Source: an uncultured Butyricicoccus sp.
Lineage (GTDB): Bacteria > Bacillota > Clostridia > Oscillospirales > Butyricicoccaceae
DNA: 5,826 bases
Reading direction: 5' to 3'
Assembly (NCBI GenBank): GCA_959018045.1
Contig: CAUEJN010000073.1
Span: forward strand, 1-5,826
Shown here: in pieces, positions 1 to 4,753 of the stretch
How the letters are laid out: every line of letters starts with the position of its first letter
How positions within the stretch are numbered: the stretch's first letter is position 1
Notes under the pieces: generated by a model
Seen by the model: only the letters and a program-made list of their open reading frames with translations
The model's database searches: none
Told to the model about the DNA's origin: nothing
Position numbers and translations under genes: made by a program

Positions 1-432
1 ATGACCATGTCACAGGCGAATGCCTACAAATCCGCGCTGTCATATCTTGATTTTTCGGCATTCAGCCGCAGCGGTCTGATTGAACAGCTCGAGTTTGAGG
101 GATACTCAACCGAGGATGCAACCTTCGCTGTTGACAAATGTGGCGCTGATTGGGCAGAACAGGCCGAAAAGTCTGCACAATCCTATTTGGAATTCTCCGC
201 ATTTTCGCAGCAGGGCTTAATTGATCAGCTCGTATTCGAGGGGTTCTCTGATGAGGACGCCACGGCAGCCGCTGCAAACTGCGGTGCAGATTGGAACGAG
301 CAGGCGGCAAAATCCGCACAAAATTATCTGGAGTTTTCCTCGTTCTCGCGCCAAGGACTGATTGACCAGCTTGTATACGAGGGCTTTACACAGGCACAGG
401 CCGAATATGGTGTAACGGCCGCAGGCTACTAA
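1..432 (+). CDS. Ltp-family superinfection-exclusion-like protein, 3' part
   Basis: The visible 143 residues are three tandem copies of a 47-residue module (about 7-51, 53-98 and 100-143). Each has the pattern K-S-A-x-x-Y-L-x-F-S-x-F-S-x-x-G-L-I-[ED]-Q-L-x-[FY]-E-G-[FY]. The first two end in N/DxCGADW and the last in GVTAAGY. This matches the 'host cell surface-exposed lipoprotein' (Ltp) repeat. In Streptococcus thermophilus phage TP-J34, Ltp sits on the lysogen surface and blocks DNA entry of related phages. No signal peptide or lipobox is visible. The window opens on the first ATG, so I cannot tell a true start from an internal Met; lipoprotein family members carry an exported N-terminus, so the gene may be truncated by the window edge. 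It lies directly upstream of the integrase, the same neighbourhood as in TP-J34. The family call is firm; surface location and exclusion role are inferred. Confidence 0.8.
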   Translation: MTMSQANAYKSALSYLDFSAFSRSGLIEQLEFEGYSTEDATFAVDKCGADWAEQAEKSAQSYLEFSAFSQQGLIDQLVFEGFSDEDATAAAANCGADWNEQAAKSAQNYLEFSSFSRQGLIDQLVYEGFTQAQAEYGVTAAGY

Positions 433-437
433 TTATC

Positions 438-482
438 ATGCAGACCACAACCGAACACCGTTCCTTGTGGTCTGCATTTTTA
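438..482 (+). terminator. Intrinsic terminator after the Ltp-like gene
   Basis: A perfect 13-bp stem (ATGCAGACCACAA at 438-450 with its complement at 465-477) encloses a 14-nt loop and is followed by a run of Ts. It begins five bases after the TAA stop of the Ltp-like gene. The integrase should therefore be expressed from a signal downstream of, or overlapping, this hairpin. Confidence 0.92.
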
Positions 483-495
483 CACCCCTATAAAT

Positions 496-509
496 CGAAC
501 AAATGTTCT
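496..509. promoter_or_regulatory. Candidate LexA (SOS) box upstream of integrase
   Basis: CGAACAAATGTTCT contains the core GAAC-N4-GTTC of the Gram-positive LexA box (Bacillus consensus CGAAC-N4-GTTCG) and departs only at the last base. It lies between the Ltp-gene terminator and the integrase ribosome site. It starts just after a weak -10-like TATAAA at 489-494, so a bound repressor would cover the likely transcription start. The -35 partner is poor. The match is seen directly; LexA control is inference. Confidence 0.55.
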
Positions 510-535
510 AATTTTATCCAAAGGAGGCAAAACCT

Positions 536-1660
536 GTGCCCACTACCACCAAGAAAACCTACACCTACAAATACGTCAAGGCGATCACCGTCGGGCACAA
601 GCCGGACGGCAAGCCGATCCGCAAATACATCCGCGAAAACAACAAGGCAATCTTCGAGCAGAAGGTGCGCTACTACCAGAACCTGAATGCCAAGGGCGTG
701 CAGATCATCGGCAAGACGCTGACCGTCGAACAGTGGGCGTGGCAATGGTACCACACTTACAAGGAGCCGAAGATCGGCGCGAGCCAGCGCATCAACTACG
801 AGACCAACCTCAAGCGGCACATCCTGCCGGTGATCGGCTTTATGTCGGTGACTGCCGTGCGTCCTTACCATCTCCAGCAGCTCGTCAACGATGCGCGCCG
901 GGATGACGGCGAACCGCTCGCCCAGGGCACCATGCGGCAGATCCTCTACACCATGCGGCAGATGTTTGAGCAGGCCGAGATCAACGGTTTAATCGAGGTC
1001 ACGCCCTTCCGCCGCATCGAAAATCCGGCTAAGAAAAAATCCACCCGGCGGGCGCTCACGCGGGAAGAAGAAGCACTCGTTCGCAAAGTCGCCGCCCGGC
1101 ACTGGGCTGGGCCGTGGGTGCTGCTCATGCTGGACTGCGGCCTGCGCCGTGCGGAGACTGTGCCGATCGGCAAGGCCGACCTGACTCGCGACGGCCTGCT
1201 GCACATCACCAGCTCAGTCACCTACGCCGAAGGCAACCAGGCGAAGCAAAAAGAAACGAAAACCGCAGCAGGCGATCGGTTTTTGCCTGTCCCGCCGGAA
1301 CTCCTCGCCCGGCTCGACCGATCCGGCCGCTATTTCTTTCATGGAAGGAATGGGAAAATGCTCACGCTTACCCATCTGCGCCGGATGTGGGACAGCTTCC
1401 ACCGTGCCTGTGATCGAGAGGCTGGCGCGAAGCTATACCGCAACAAAGTCGTCGAGCATGCCTTTGACCCGGCGATCACGCCGCACTACCTGCGGCATAC
1501 CTACTGCACCAACCTTCGGCGGCAGGGGTACGACCTGAAAACCGCGCAGTACCTGATGGGGCACGCGAGCATCACCACTACCGCAAATATTTACAACCAT
1601 GTCGATGAAGAGGATATTGCCAGCCTTCAGCGAAGTGTTGCAAATGACGAAAACGCCTGA
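536..1660 (+). CDS. int: Tyrosine recombinase / phage integrase
   Basis: This 374-residue protein catalyses site-specific insertion and excision of phage DNA. Residues about 8-50 form a short basic N-terminal module of the arm-binding type. Residues 62-165 are the SAM-like core-binding domain. Residues 172-374 are the catalytic domain with the complete set: R204 (CGLRRAE), K242 (ETKTAAGDR), H317 and R320 (HYLRH), H343 (MGHAS) and nucleophile Y353 (NIYNH). The length is normal for temperate phages and integrative elements of Firmicutes. The start is GTG at 536, chosen because AAGGAGG at 521-527 lies 8 nt upstream. A LexA-type box sits upstream, and a tRNA 3' end with candidate arm sites follows within 300 bp, identifying the likely target as tRNA-Val. 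One arm-type repeat begins only a few bases past the stop codon. No excisionase gene is visible in the window. Confidence 0.96.
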   Translation: MPTTTKKTYTYKYVKAITVGHKPDGKPIRKYIRENNKAIFEQKVRYYQNLNAKGVQIIGKTLTVEQWAWQWYHTYKEPKIGASQRINYETNLKRHILPVIGFMSVTAVRPYHLQQLVNDARRDDGEPLAQGTMRQILYTMRQMFEQAEINGLIEVTPFRRIENPAKKKSTRRALTREEEALVRKVAARHWAGPWVLLMLDCGLRRAETVPIGKADLTRDGLLHITSSVTYAEGNQAKQKETKTAAGDRFLPVPPELLARLDRSGRYFFHGRNGKMLTLTHLRRMWDSFHRACDREAGAKLYRNKVVEHAFDPAITPHYLRHTYCTNLRRQGYDLKTAQYLMGHASITTTANIYNHVDEEDIASLQRSVANDENA

Positions 1661-1663
1661 TTT

Positions 1664-1684
1664 TTTGCAACGATTTTGAAACAC
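1664..1684 (+). repeat. Candidate integrase arm-type site, left copy
   Basis: This 21-bp segment begins TTTGCAACGATTTTG and matches 1942-1962 at 19 of 21 positions. It reads as two tandem 11-bp half-units starting TTTG[CA]AA. It sits 4-24 bp after the integrase stop. A further TTGCAA occurs at 1639-1644 inside the end of the gene. Paired short direct repeats flanking a tRNA core are typical of arm sites bound by integrase N-terminal domains; binding itself is inferred. Confidence 0.5.
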
Positions 1685-1748
1685 ATTTCAGCACTTTTGT
1701 CGTGAGCTATCCGCCCTATCTGTATTGTATGAAATTTCAAACTTGCAG

Positions 1749-1766
1749 ATTTTCGGCATCGAAAAT
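1749..1766. repeat. Small perfect inverted repeat in the attachment region
   Basis: ATTTTCG at 1749-1755 and CGAAAAT at 1760-1766 surround GCAT. There is no U-tract, so it does not look like a terminator. It could be a binding site for an excision or accessory factor, or be fortuitous. A second, looser inverted pair (GCACTTTTG at 1691-1699 and CAAAAGTGC at 1779-1787) encloses it. Confidence 0.3.
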
Positions 1767-1800
1767 TCTTATTCGCCGCAAAAGTGCGCAGAAACAGCAA

Positions 1801-1830
1801 AAAGCCGTCACAAAGTGACGGCTTTCGTTT
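1801..1830. terminator. Bidirectional terminator between integrase and tRNA fragment
   Basis: AAAGCCGTCAC (1801-1811) pairs perfectly with GTGACGGCTTT (1815-1825) around a 3-nt AAA loop. On the + strand it is followed by a short T-rich tail and would end integrase transcription. On the - strand it is followed by an uninterrupted T run, making a strong terminator a few bases after the tRNA CCA end. After integration it would therefore supply a terminator for the rebuilt tRNA gene. Confidence 0.88.
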
Positions 1831-1875
1831 TGGTGGGGTTGGCGGGGCTCGAACCCACGACCTCTCGCGTGTGAG
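1831..1875 (-). other. Phage attachment site (attP): tRNA-Val(CAC) 3' portion
   Basis: Read on the - strand this is exactly 45 nt, matching tRNA positions 32-76. It contains anticodon loop CTCACAC (U33, anticodon CAC for valine), stem 39-43 GCGAG, a 5-nt variable loop, T arm GTGGG-TTCGAGC-CCCGC, acceptor strand CAACCCC, discriminator A and encoded CCA. Upstream of position 32 the similarity stops: the base pairs needed for the anticodon stem fail and there is no D arm. It is therefore a 3' fragment, not a working tRNA. This is the usual product of integrases that recombine in the anticodon loop and restore the host tRNA with phage-borne sequence. Position next to int supports this. Crossover position and host tRNA identity are inferred. 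Confidence 0.82.
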
Positions 1876-2049
1876 AAGTGGCACTAATTATTGCATTTTA
1901 TATAGACATACCCAGGGCAATATCATATTATATATTCTAAATTTGCAATGATTTTGCAACACTATGATCGAACCCATTGCTTCACAATATCTGCGTCTGT
2001 AGTATGACATATTACACAAATATCATCTTTTATTTTTGGCAATTCTATG
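1876..2049. other. AT-rich non-coding segment between attP and accessory operon
   Basis: I see no convincing gene here. The segment is markedly more AT-rich than its surroundings and contains the right arm-type repeat (1942-1962) and several short ATATCAT or AATATC words. It probably forms the other flank of the recombination region, where bending or accessory proteins would bind. That role is inferred from position and composition. Confidence 0.4.
1942..1962 (+). repeat. Candidate integrase arm-type site, right copy
   Basis: This copy begins TTTGCAATGATTTTG and matches 1664-1684 at 19 of 21 positions in the same orientation. It is an 11-bp tandem: TTTGCAATGAT followed by TTTGCAACACT. It lies about 67 bp to the right of the tRNA fragment, while its partner lies about 147 bp to the left. 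This places the pair on opposite sides of the core, as expected for P and P' arms. Confidence 0.5.
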
Positions 2050-2065
2050 CCCCCATTTTTGGGGG
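2050..2065. promoter_or_regulatory. Upstream palindromic operator, copy 1
   Basis: CCCCCATTTTTGGGGG is a 5-bp C/G inverted repeat with a 6-bp AT centre. It differs from the copy at 2080-2095 by one base, and the two are 30 bp apart centre to centre, about three helical turns. It lies just upstream of the -35 box, a position suited to cooperative repressor binding. Confidence 0.65.
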
Positions 2066-2072
2066 TTACTTA

Positions 2073-2101
2073 TTGACTACCCCCATTATTGGGGGTATAA
2101 T
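2073..2101 (+). promoter_or_regulatory. Consensus promoter of the ART-like/HTH/AP2 operon
   Basis: TTGACT (2073-2078) and TATAAT (2096-2101) are separated by 17 bp, a near-perfect housekeeping sigma promoter. The start of transcription would fall near 2108, leaving a short leader before the ATG at 2134. It is the only strong promoter visible for the three + strand genes that follow. Confidence 0.88.
2080..2095. promoter_or_regulatory. Palindromic operator filling the promoter spacer, copy 2
   Basis: CCCCCATTATTGGGGG occupies 16 of the 17 spacer bases between the -35 and -10 boxes and extends to an 18-bp palindrome with its flanking A and T. A protein bound here would exclude RNA polymerase. 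The XRE-type protein encoded second in the operon is the obvious candidate, as autorepression is common for such genes. That assignment is inference. Confidence 0.68.
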
Positions 2102-2133
2102 ATAGATACAGAAAAGGAAAGGAGATAAACGCC

Positions 2134-2526
2134 ATGACGATCTACCACTTCACCAATGCTCAGTTTGACGAGTTCGACGCCTCCAAGCTCGGCACAGCCA
2201 GCGCAGAGCGCTGCGTCAGCGATGAAATGGAAAGCATCAGCGCGTTTGGCTTCTGCTTTGTTGAAGAGGACGCCCTCGACACTCTGGTTGAGCTGTACGG
2301 CGATGACTTCGGTGAACACCTCGCAAAGTGCGAGCTTTACGGCTCCGAAAATTTCGATTCCACCTATGATGATTTCGTAGCGTGGATCGAGCGCGACGGG
2401 GCGGACGCTGTCCGCGAGTGCCTCGAAAACGATGGCGTTGATTTTCTCCGCCTGCACAACGGTAACTTCGAGGAAATCATCCCGCTGCACGTGGAAGATG
2501 TCGAGATTATCGAATGGGTAAAGTAA
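2134..2526 (+). CDS. Small protein resembling the ADP-ribosyltransferase fold
   Basis: This is a 130-residue acidic soluble protein with no signal or membrane segment. The N-terminus YHFTNAQFDEFDASKLGT (H5), the patch FGFCFVEE (38-45), and the C-terminus DGVDFLRL followed by NFEEII (E113/E114) recall, in order, the H...[FY]...E layout of phage polyvalent-protein ADP-ribosyltransferases and related toxins. These often start YHGT/YHFT-x-x-x-F-x-x-F-D. The usual G-x-G/YF core is weak, so the enzyme may be divergent or inactive. I do not recognise a named family and the function is a structural guess from motifs. AAAGGAG at 2118-2124 supports the ATG. It is first in the operon; the HTH gene follows after 13 bp. 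The pairing of a small toxin-like protein with a helix-turn-helix partner suggests a toxin-antitoxin unit, but no growth effect can be read from sequence. Confidence 0.5.
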   Translation: MTIYHFTNAQFDEFDASKLGTASAERCVSDEMESISAFGFCFVEEDALDTLVELYGDDFGEHLAKCELYGSENFDSTYDDFVAWIERDGADAVRECLENDGVDFLRLHNGNFEEIIPLHVEDVEIIEWVK

Positions 2527-2539
2527 GGAGGAAAATGTG

Positions 2540-2998
2540 ATGACACTCAAAGAAGCCCGTAATGCTGCTGGATATACCCAGCAGCAGCTCGCCGACCTCT
2601 CCGGCGTAGCCAAAAAGCGAATAGAGAAAATCGAAGGCGGCATAATCAAAATTGAGAATGTCTCGGCGCGCAACTTCATCGCCTTGTGCGACGCCTGCGA
2701 TGTTGACCCACATGACTTGCTCCCAGAGGTGAAGAATATGAAAAAGATTTATTATGCGCACCTAACCCCCACCGGCACAAACGGTGAATATGCCTGGGCG
2801 GAATCGTCCGAGGCTCCTTATAGCATCGGCTGGGAGGGCGACGTAGTCGCCTACCTGCTCAACGCCGCCGAGGACGAGGACGCCATGCAGGGCATGATGG
2901 ATTGCCCCTATGAGGGCACGATCCACAATTTGCCCGAAGATGCAATCGTACTTACTGGAAAGGACGGCCACCCACTGGAAATCTGGTGGGCGGAATGA
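2540..2998 (+). CDS. XRE-family HTH protein with unknown C-terminal domain
   Basis: Residues 2-62 form a Cro/C1-type helix-turn-helix (TLKEARNAAGYTQQQLADLS, then recognition helix AKKRIEKIEGG and the hydrophobic LCDACDVDPHDLL end), so it binds DNA, probably as a dimer. Residues 67-152 (MKKIYYAHL to EIWWAE) form an acidic, aromatic domain I do not recognise. I use ATG at 2540, since GGAGG at 2527-2531 is then 8 nt away; GTG at 2537 is possible but closer. It follows the ART-like gene by 13 bp and overlaps the next gene through ATGA, implying translational coupling. It is the best candidate to bind the twin palindromes of the operon promoter and to act as antitoxin or regulator of the first gene; both are inferences. 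M67 (ATG at 2738) has its own ribosome-site-like AGAGGTG, so the C-terminal domain might also be made separately. Confidence 0.85.
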   Translation: MTLKEARNAAGYTQQQLADLSGVAKKRIEKIEGGIIKIENVSARNFIALCDACDVDPHDLLPEVKNMKKIYYAHLTPTGTNGEYAWAESSEAPYSIGWEGDVVAYLLNAAEDEDAMQGMMDCPYEGTIHNLPEDAIVLTGKDGHPLEIWWAE

Positions 2999-3684
2999 GG
3001 ATGCCCGACCGTGACCTGACGGGATACGAATACCCAGCTTTCACCGTCCTGCGCCGGATCAGTGCCCCACAAGGCGGAAATACGGTATGGGAGTGCAGAT
3101 GCAAATCATGCGGCGCTCTCTGCCAAATCCCGCAGTCAAAGCTGGCATTATATAAATCCTGCGGATGCTTAAGCACCCAAGGGCTAAAGCGTGGACGGAC
3201 ATTCTTACGTTCGATGGAGCGCGACGGCACTTCAATCCCGTATATAAAGCCTGATAGAATCCTTAATAAAAACAATTCTACGGGCATAAAAGGAGTATGC
3301 CTCCATAAGCAAACCGGGAAATACCGTGCATACATTGTTCTTCGCGGAAGGCAGATTAGCCTCGGCCTGTACGATACAGTTGAGGAAGCCGCTCAGGCAC
3401 GCAAACATGGAGAGGAAAAGTATTTTTCTCCTGAAATTGATGCATGGGAGGACGAGGGGAATCGCCTCTCCGATCTGAAAGGCCCATACAAACGGAAGAC
3501 GAAAGCGAGCAACGCTCATAGGAACATAAGGATTATAAATGAGCATTCCTACCAGGTGCAGCTTTCCAGTAAAGGCCGCATCTATACGATCGGCACATAT
3601 CACGATCTTAGCGCCGCCATTGCCGCCCGAGACAAAGCCCGCGCCGATCTGGGAATGAAGCCTATTAAAAAGCCCGAGGAGTAA
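2995..3684 (+). CDS. Cysteine-cluster protein with two AP2-like modules
   Basis: This 229-residue basic protein starts with a module common in phage HNH/AP2 proteins: DLTG-YEYPAFTVLRR (7-21), then CxCxxC (34, 36, 39) and SCGCL (55-59), likely a zinc-binding knuckle. Residues about 92-145 are an AP2-type module (STGIKGV, KYRAYIVLRGRQISLGLYDT, EEAAQARKHGEEKYF). Residues about 175-220 look like a second, more diverged copy (SYQVQLSSKGRIYTIGTYHDLSAAIAARDKA, written here in parts). AP2 modules bind DNA and are often attached to phage homing endonucleases. No HNH nuclease motif is visible, so a DNA-binding role is likelier than cleavage. The start is taken at ATG 2995, which overlaps the HTH stop in ATGA; GTG 2986 and ATG 3001 are alternatives. 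Its role in the operon is unknown. Confidence 0.8.
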   Translation: MRMPDRDLTGYEYPAFTVLRRISAPQGGNTVWECRCKSCGALCQIPQSKLALYKSCGCLSTQGLKRGRTFLRSMERDGTSIPYIKPDRILNKNNSTGIKGVCLHKQTGKYRAYIVLRGRQISLGLYDTVEEAAQARKHGEEKYFSPEIDAWEDEGNRLSDLKGPYKRKTKASNAHRNIRIINEHSYQVQLSSKGRIYTIGTYHDLSAAIAARDKARADLGMKPIKKPEE

Positions 3685-3697
3685 TCCCTCGGGCTTT
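3669..3697. terminator. Bidirectional terminator between convergent operons
   Basis: AAAGCCCGAGG (3669-3679) pairs with CCTCGGGCTTT (3687-3697) over a 7-nt loop. The stem includes the last codons and the TAA of the AP2 gene. On the - strand the stem runs into a T5 tract, a good terminator for the endolysin operon ending at 3733. On the + strand the tail is only TTT, so termination there may be weaker. Confidence 0.88.
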
Positions 3698-3732
3698 CCC
3701 GTGTCCAAATTGAACACCTTATTTATTCACTG

Positions 3733-4524
3733 CTACGCTGCGCGGTACGCGACGATCGCGGCCTGCAGCGCCTCGTGGCGCATATTCACGTCATCCGGGT
3801 TCTTCGCTGCTTCCGTGCCGCCGTTGATCGCGCCGCAGTCCAGCATCTCGCGCACCTCCGCCTTCCAGTAATCCGGCACATCATTGATGGTCTTATACAG
3901 CGGGTTCACCTTGTTGTACATCGCTTCAAATTCTGCCTGAGTCACAGTGTCGTCCTCCTTATCATCCTGCACGCTCTTGCCGAAGCCCTCGGCCACGCCG
4001 TCCGCGATCGCGCGGGCGACGGCGTCGAACTCCCTGCCGTACAGGTCCATATCATCCCGATCATCAATAAAGCAGGTCTCCACCAGCGCATGGCTCACGC
4101 CGCGCTTGAACACATGCTTGAGCACGGCCAGCCCCGAGCTGCGCTTGACTCCCCTGTTTTTGAAGCCTAATGCACATGCACGCCGCAGGATCGCCTGCTC
4201 GACCGTCACGCCCTGTTCGTTCGTGTGCACGAAGATCTCCGTGCCAGTCGTACGACCGTTGCCATTGGGATCATTCGCCGCAGAATTGAGATGAAACTCG
4301 AGCACATAGGAGACGCCGGAGAGCGGCAGGCTGCCGCCTTGCGTCACCACCTTGTATGCATCCTTGCTCTGGTCGTACAGTGCAACCTCGAAGCCGTACG
4401 CCCGCAGCAGCGGCGCGACCGCGTTCGCCATGCGCCTGGTCTCCACCGCTTCCGTGTAGCCGCAGCCCACCGCGCCCGGATCATACGGCGTGCCGCCGTG
4501 GCCTGCAATCAGTAAAATCTTCAT
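3733..4524 (-). CDS. Endolysin: N-acetylmuramoyl-L-alanine amidase (Amidase_3)
   Basis: This 263-residue protein is a zinc-dependent amidase that cuts the bond between N-acetylmuramic acid and the peptide stem of peptidoglycan, releasing phage at lysis. The Amidase_3 domain covers residues 1-182 with metal ligands H9 (AGHGG), E25 (YTEA) and H78 (LEFHLNS), and catalytic E149 (LVETCFI). Residues 183-196 are an acidic linker. Residues about 197-263 (MYNKVNPLYKTINDVPDYW, WKAEVREMLDCGAINGG) form a helical tail typical of amidases in Clostridia phages and may aid wall binding. The ATG at 4524 is preferred over an upstream in-frame start at 4596, because CTCCTTT (4530-4536, AAAGGAG on this strand) precedes it and the protein then begins at the domain. 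There is no signal peptide, fitting holin-dependent release. A small locus resembling a type I toxin-antitoxin system separates it from the holin gene. Confidence 0.95.
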   Translation of the reverse strand: MKILLIAGHGGTPYDPGAVGCGYTEAVETRRMANAVAPLLRAYGFEVALYDQSKDAYKVVTQGGSLPLSGVSYVLEFHLNSAANDPNGNGRTTGTEIFVHTNEQGVTVEQAILRRACALGFKNRGVKRSSGLAVLKHVFKRGVSHALVETCFIDDRDDMDLYGREFDAVARAIADGVAEGFGKSVQDDKEDDTVTQAEFEAMYNKVNPLYKTINDVPDYWKAEVREMLDCGAINGGTEAAKNPDDVNMRHEALQAAIVAYRAA

Positions 4525-4537
4525 TTTCGCTCCTTTC

Positions 4538-4558
4538 CGGGGCAAACAAAATGCCCCG
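4538..4558 (-). promoter_or_regulatory. Hairpin abutting the endolysin ribosome site
   Basis: On the - strand CGGGGCA and TGCCCCG form a 7-bp stem around a 7-nt T-rich loop. The 3' arm ends one base before GAAAGGAG, the endolysin ribosome site. A similar arrangement precedes the 140-aa gene at 5596-5608. It may protect or expose the ribosome site or mark a processing point; the function is inferred. Confidence 0.45.
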
Positions 4559-4560
4559 CC

Positions 4561-4588
4561 TTGACTTCGGCGAAGCACATGGTATAAT
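4561..4588 (+). promoter_or_regulatory. Strong + strand promoter facing the small toxin-like gene
   Basis: TTGACT (4561-4566) and TATAAT (4583-4588) are 16 bp apart, with the extended -10 TGG before TATAAT. It sits inside the leader of the - strand endolysin gene and points towards the holin. No protein gene follows on the + strand, so an RNA product is the natural reading. Confidence 0.75.
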
Positions 4589-4639
4589 ATAAACACAAAG
4601 GGGCGCTGTCGGCAGACGGCTGACCCGAGGTAATTGCTA

Positions 4640-4681
4640 CAAAGTAGCCGCTAACTCTTGGTCGGAGGGGCGGCTACTTTG
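4640..4681. repeat. Long inverted repeat at the end of the toxin-like gene
   Basis: CAAAGTAGCCGC (4640-4651) and GCGGCTACTTTG (4670-4681) form a perfect 12-bp stem with an 18-nt loop. The toxin-like stop codon lies in the stem. Both convergent RNAs would fold this hairpin, so it could be a shared 3' structure, like the bidirectional terminator of plasmid par loci. Neither side has a clean U tract, so its terminator strength is uncertain. Confidence 0.7.
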
Positions 4682-4748
4682 CATATGTAACAAAAATGTG
4701 TAACAAAATTGCTGCACATATTGAAATCCTTATGAATTTCATGTTCAT
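4674..4748 (-). CDS. 24-aa hydrophobic peptide, candidate type I toxin
   Basis: The reading frame gives 24 residues: MNMKFIRIS, then a hydrophobic run ICAAILLHIFV (9-20) ending TYAK. This is a single membrane-spanning segment with positive charges in the N-terminal part and one terminal Lys, the layout of small type I toxins such as Ibs or TxpA. I do not recognise it as a member of a named family. GC content is 21 of 75 bases (28%), with ATA, TTA and AGG codons, unlike the GC-rich neighbours. GGGGTGG at 4754-4760 lies 5 nt before the ATG but is buried in a hairpin. The second ATG (M3, 4742) is an alternative start. It has its own promoter and an opposing promoter on the other strand, and sits between holin and endolysin. 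A small holin-like lysis helper is the main alternative reading. Confidence 0.62.
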   Translation of the reverse strand: MNMKFIRISICAAILLHIFVTYAK

Positions 4749-4753
4749 ACGCA

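Noticed and set aside
1..432. The three Ltp modules as a CRISPR-like or non-coding repeat array
   Set aside because: The 141-bp periodicity is explained by protein repeats conserved at the amino-acid level, with many synonymous differences.
453..463. GAAC-ACC-GTTC in the terminator loop as a second LexA box
   Set aside because: The spacer is 3 nt and not 4, and it is part of the hairpin loop after the Ltp-like gene.
1831..1920. A complete tRNA gene on the - strand
   Set aside because: The sequence 5' of nucleotide 32 fails to pair for the anticodon stem and has no D arm or acceptor 5' strand (expected GGGGTTG).
1968..1976. TCGAACCCA, repeated from the tRNA T arm at 1849-1857, as a second att core
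   Set aside because: The match is only 9 bp with no surrounding tRNA structure; likely coincidence.
3291..3299. AGGAGT-ATG inside the AP2 gene as an internal start
   Set aside because: The ATG is out of frame with the gene and opens no meaningful protein.
3775..4515. Long + strand frames opposite the endolysin
   Set aside because: Their His/Arg/Ala-rich products and lack of ribosome sites mark them as antisense shadows of the GC-rich amidase gene.
4525..4596. Longer endolysin start at 4596 giving 24 extra N-terminal residues
   Set aside because: The extension crosses the hairpin and ribosome site, has no ribosome site of its own, and adds residues before the Amidase_3 domain. ATG 4524 with AAAGGAG fits far better.
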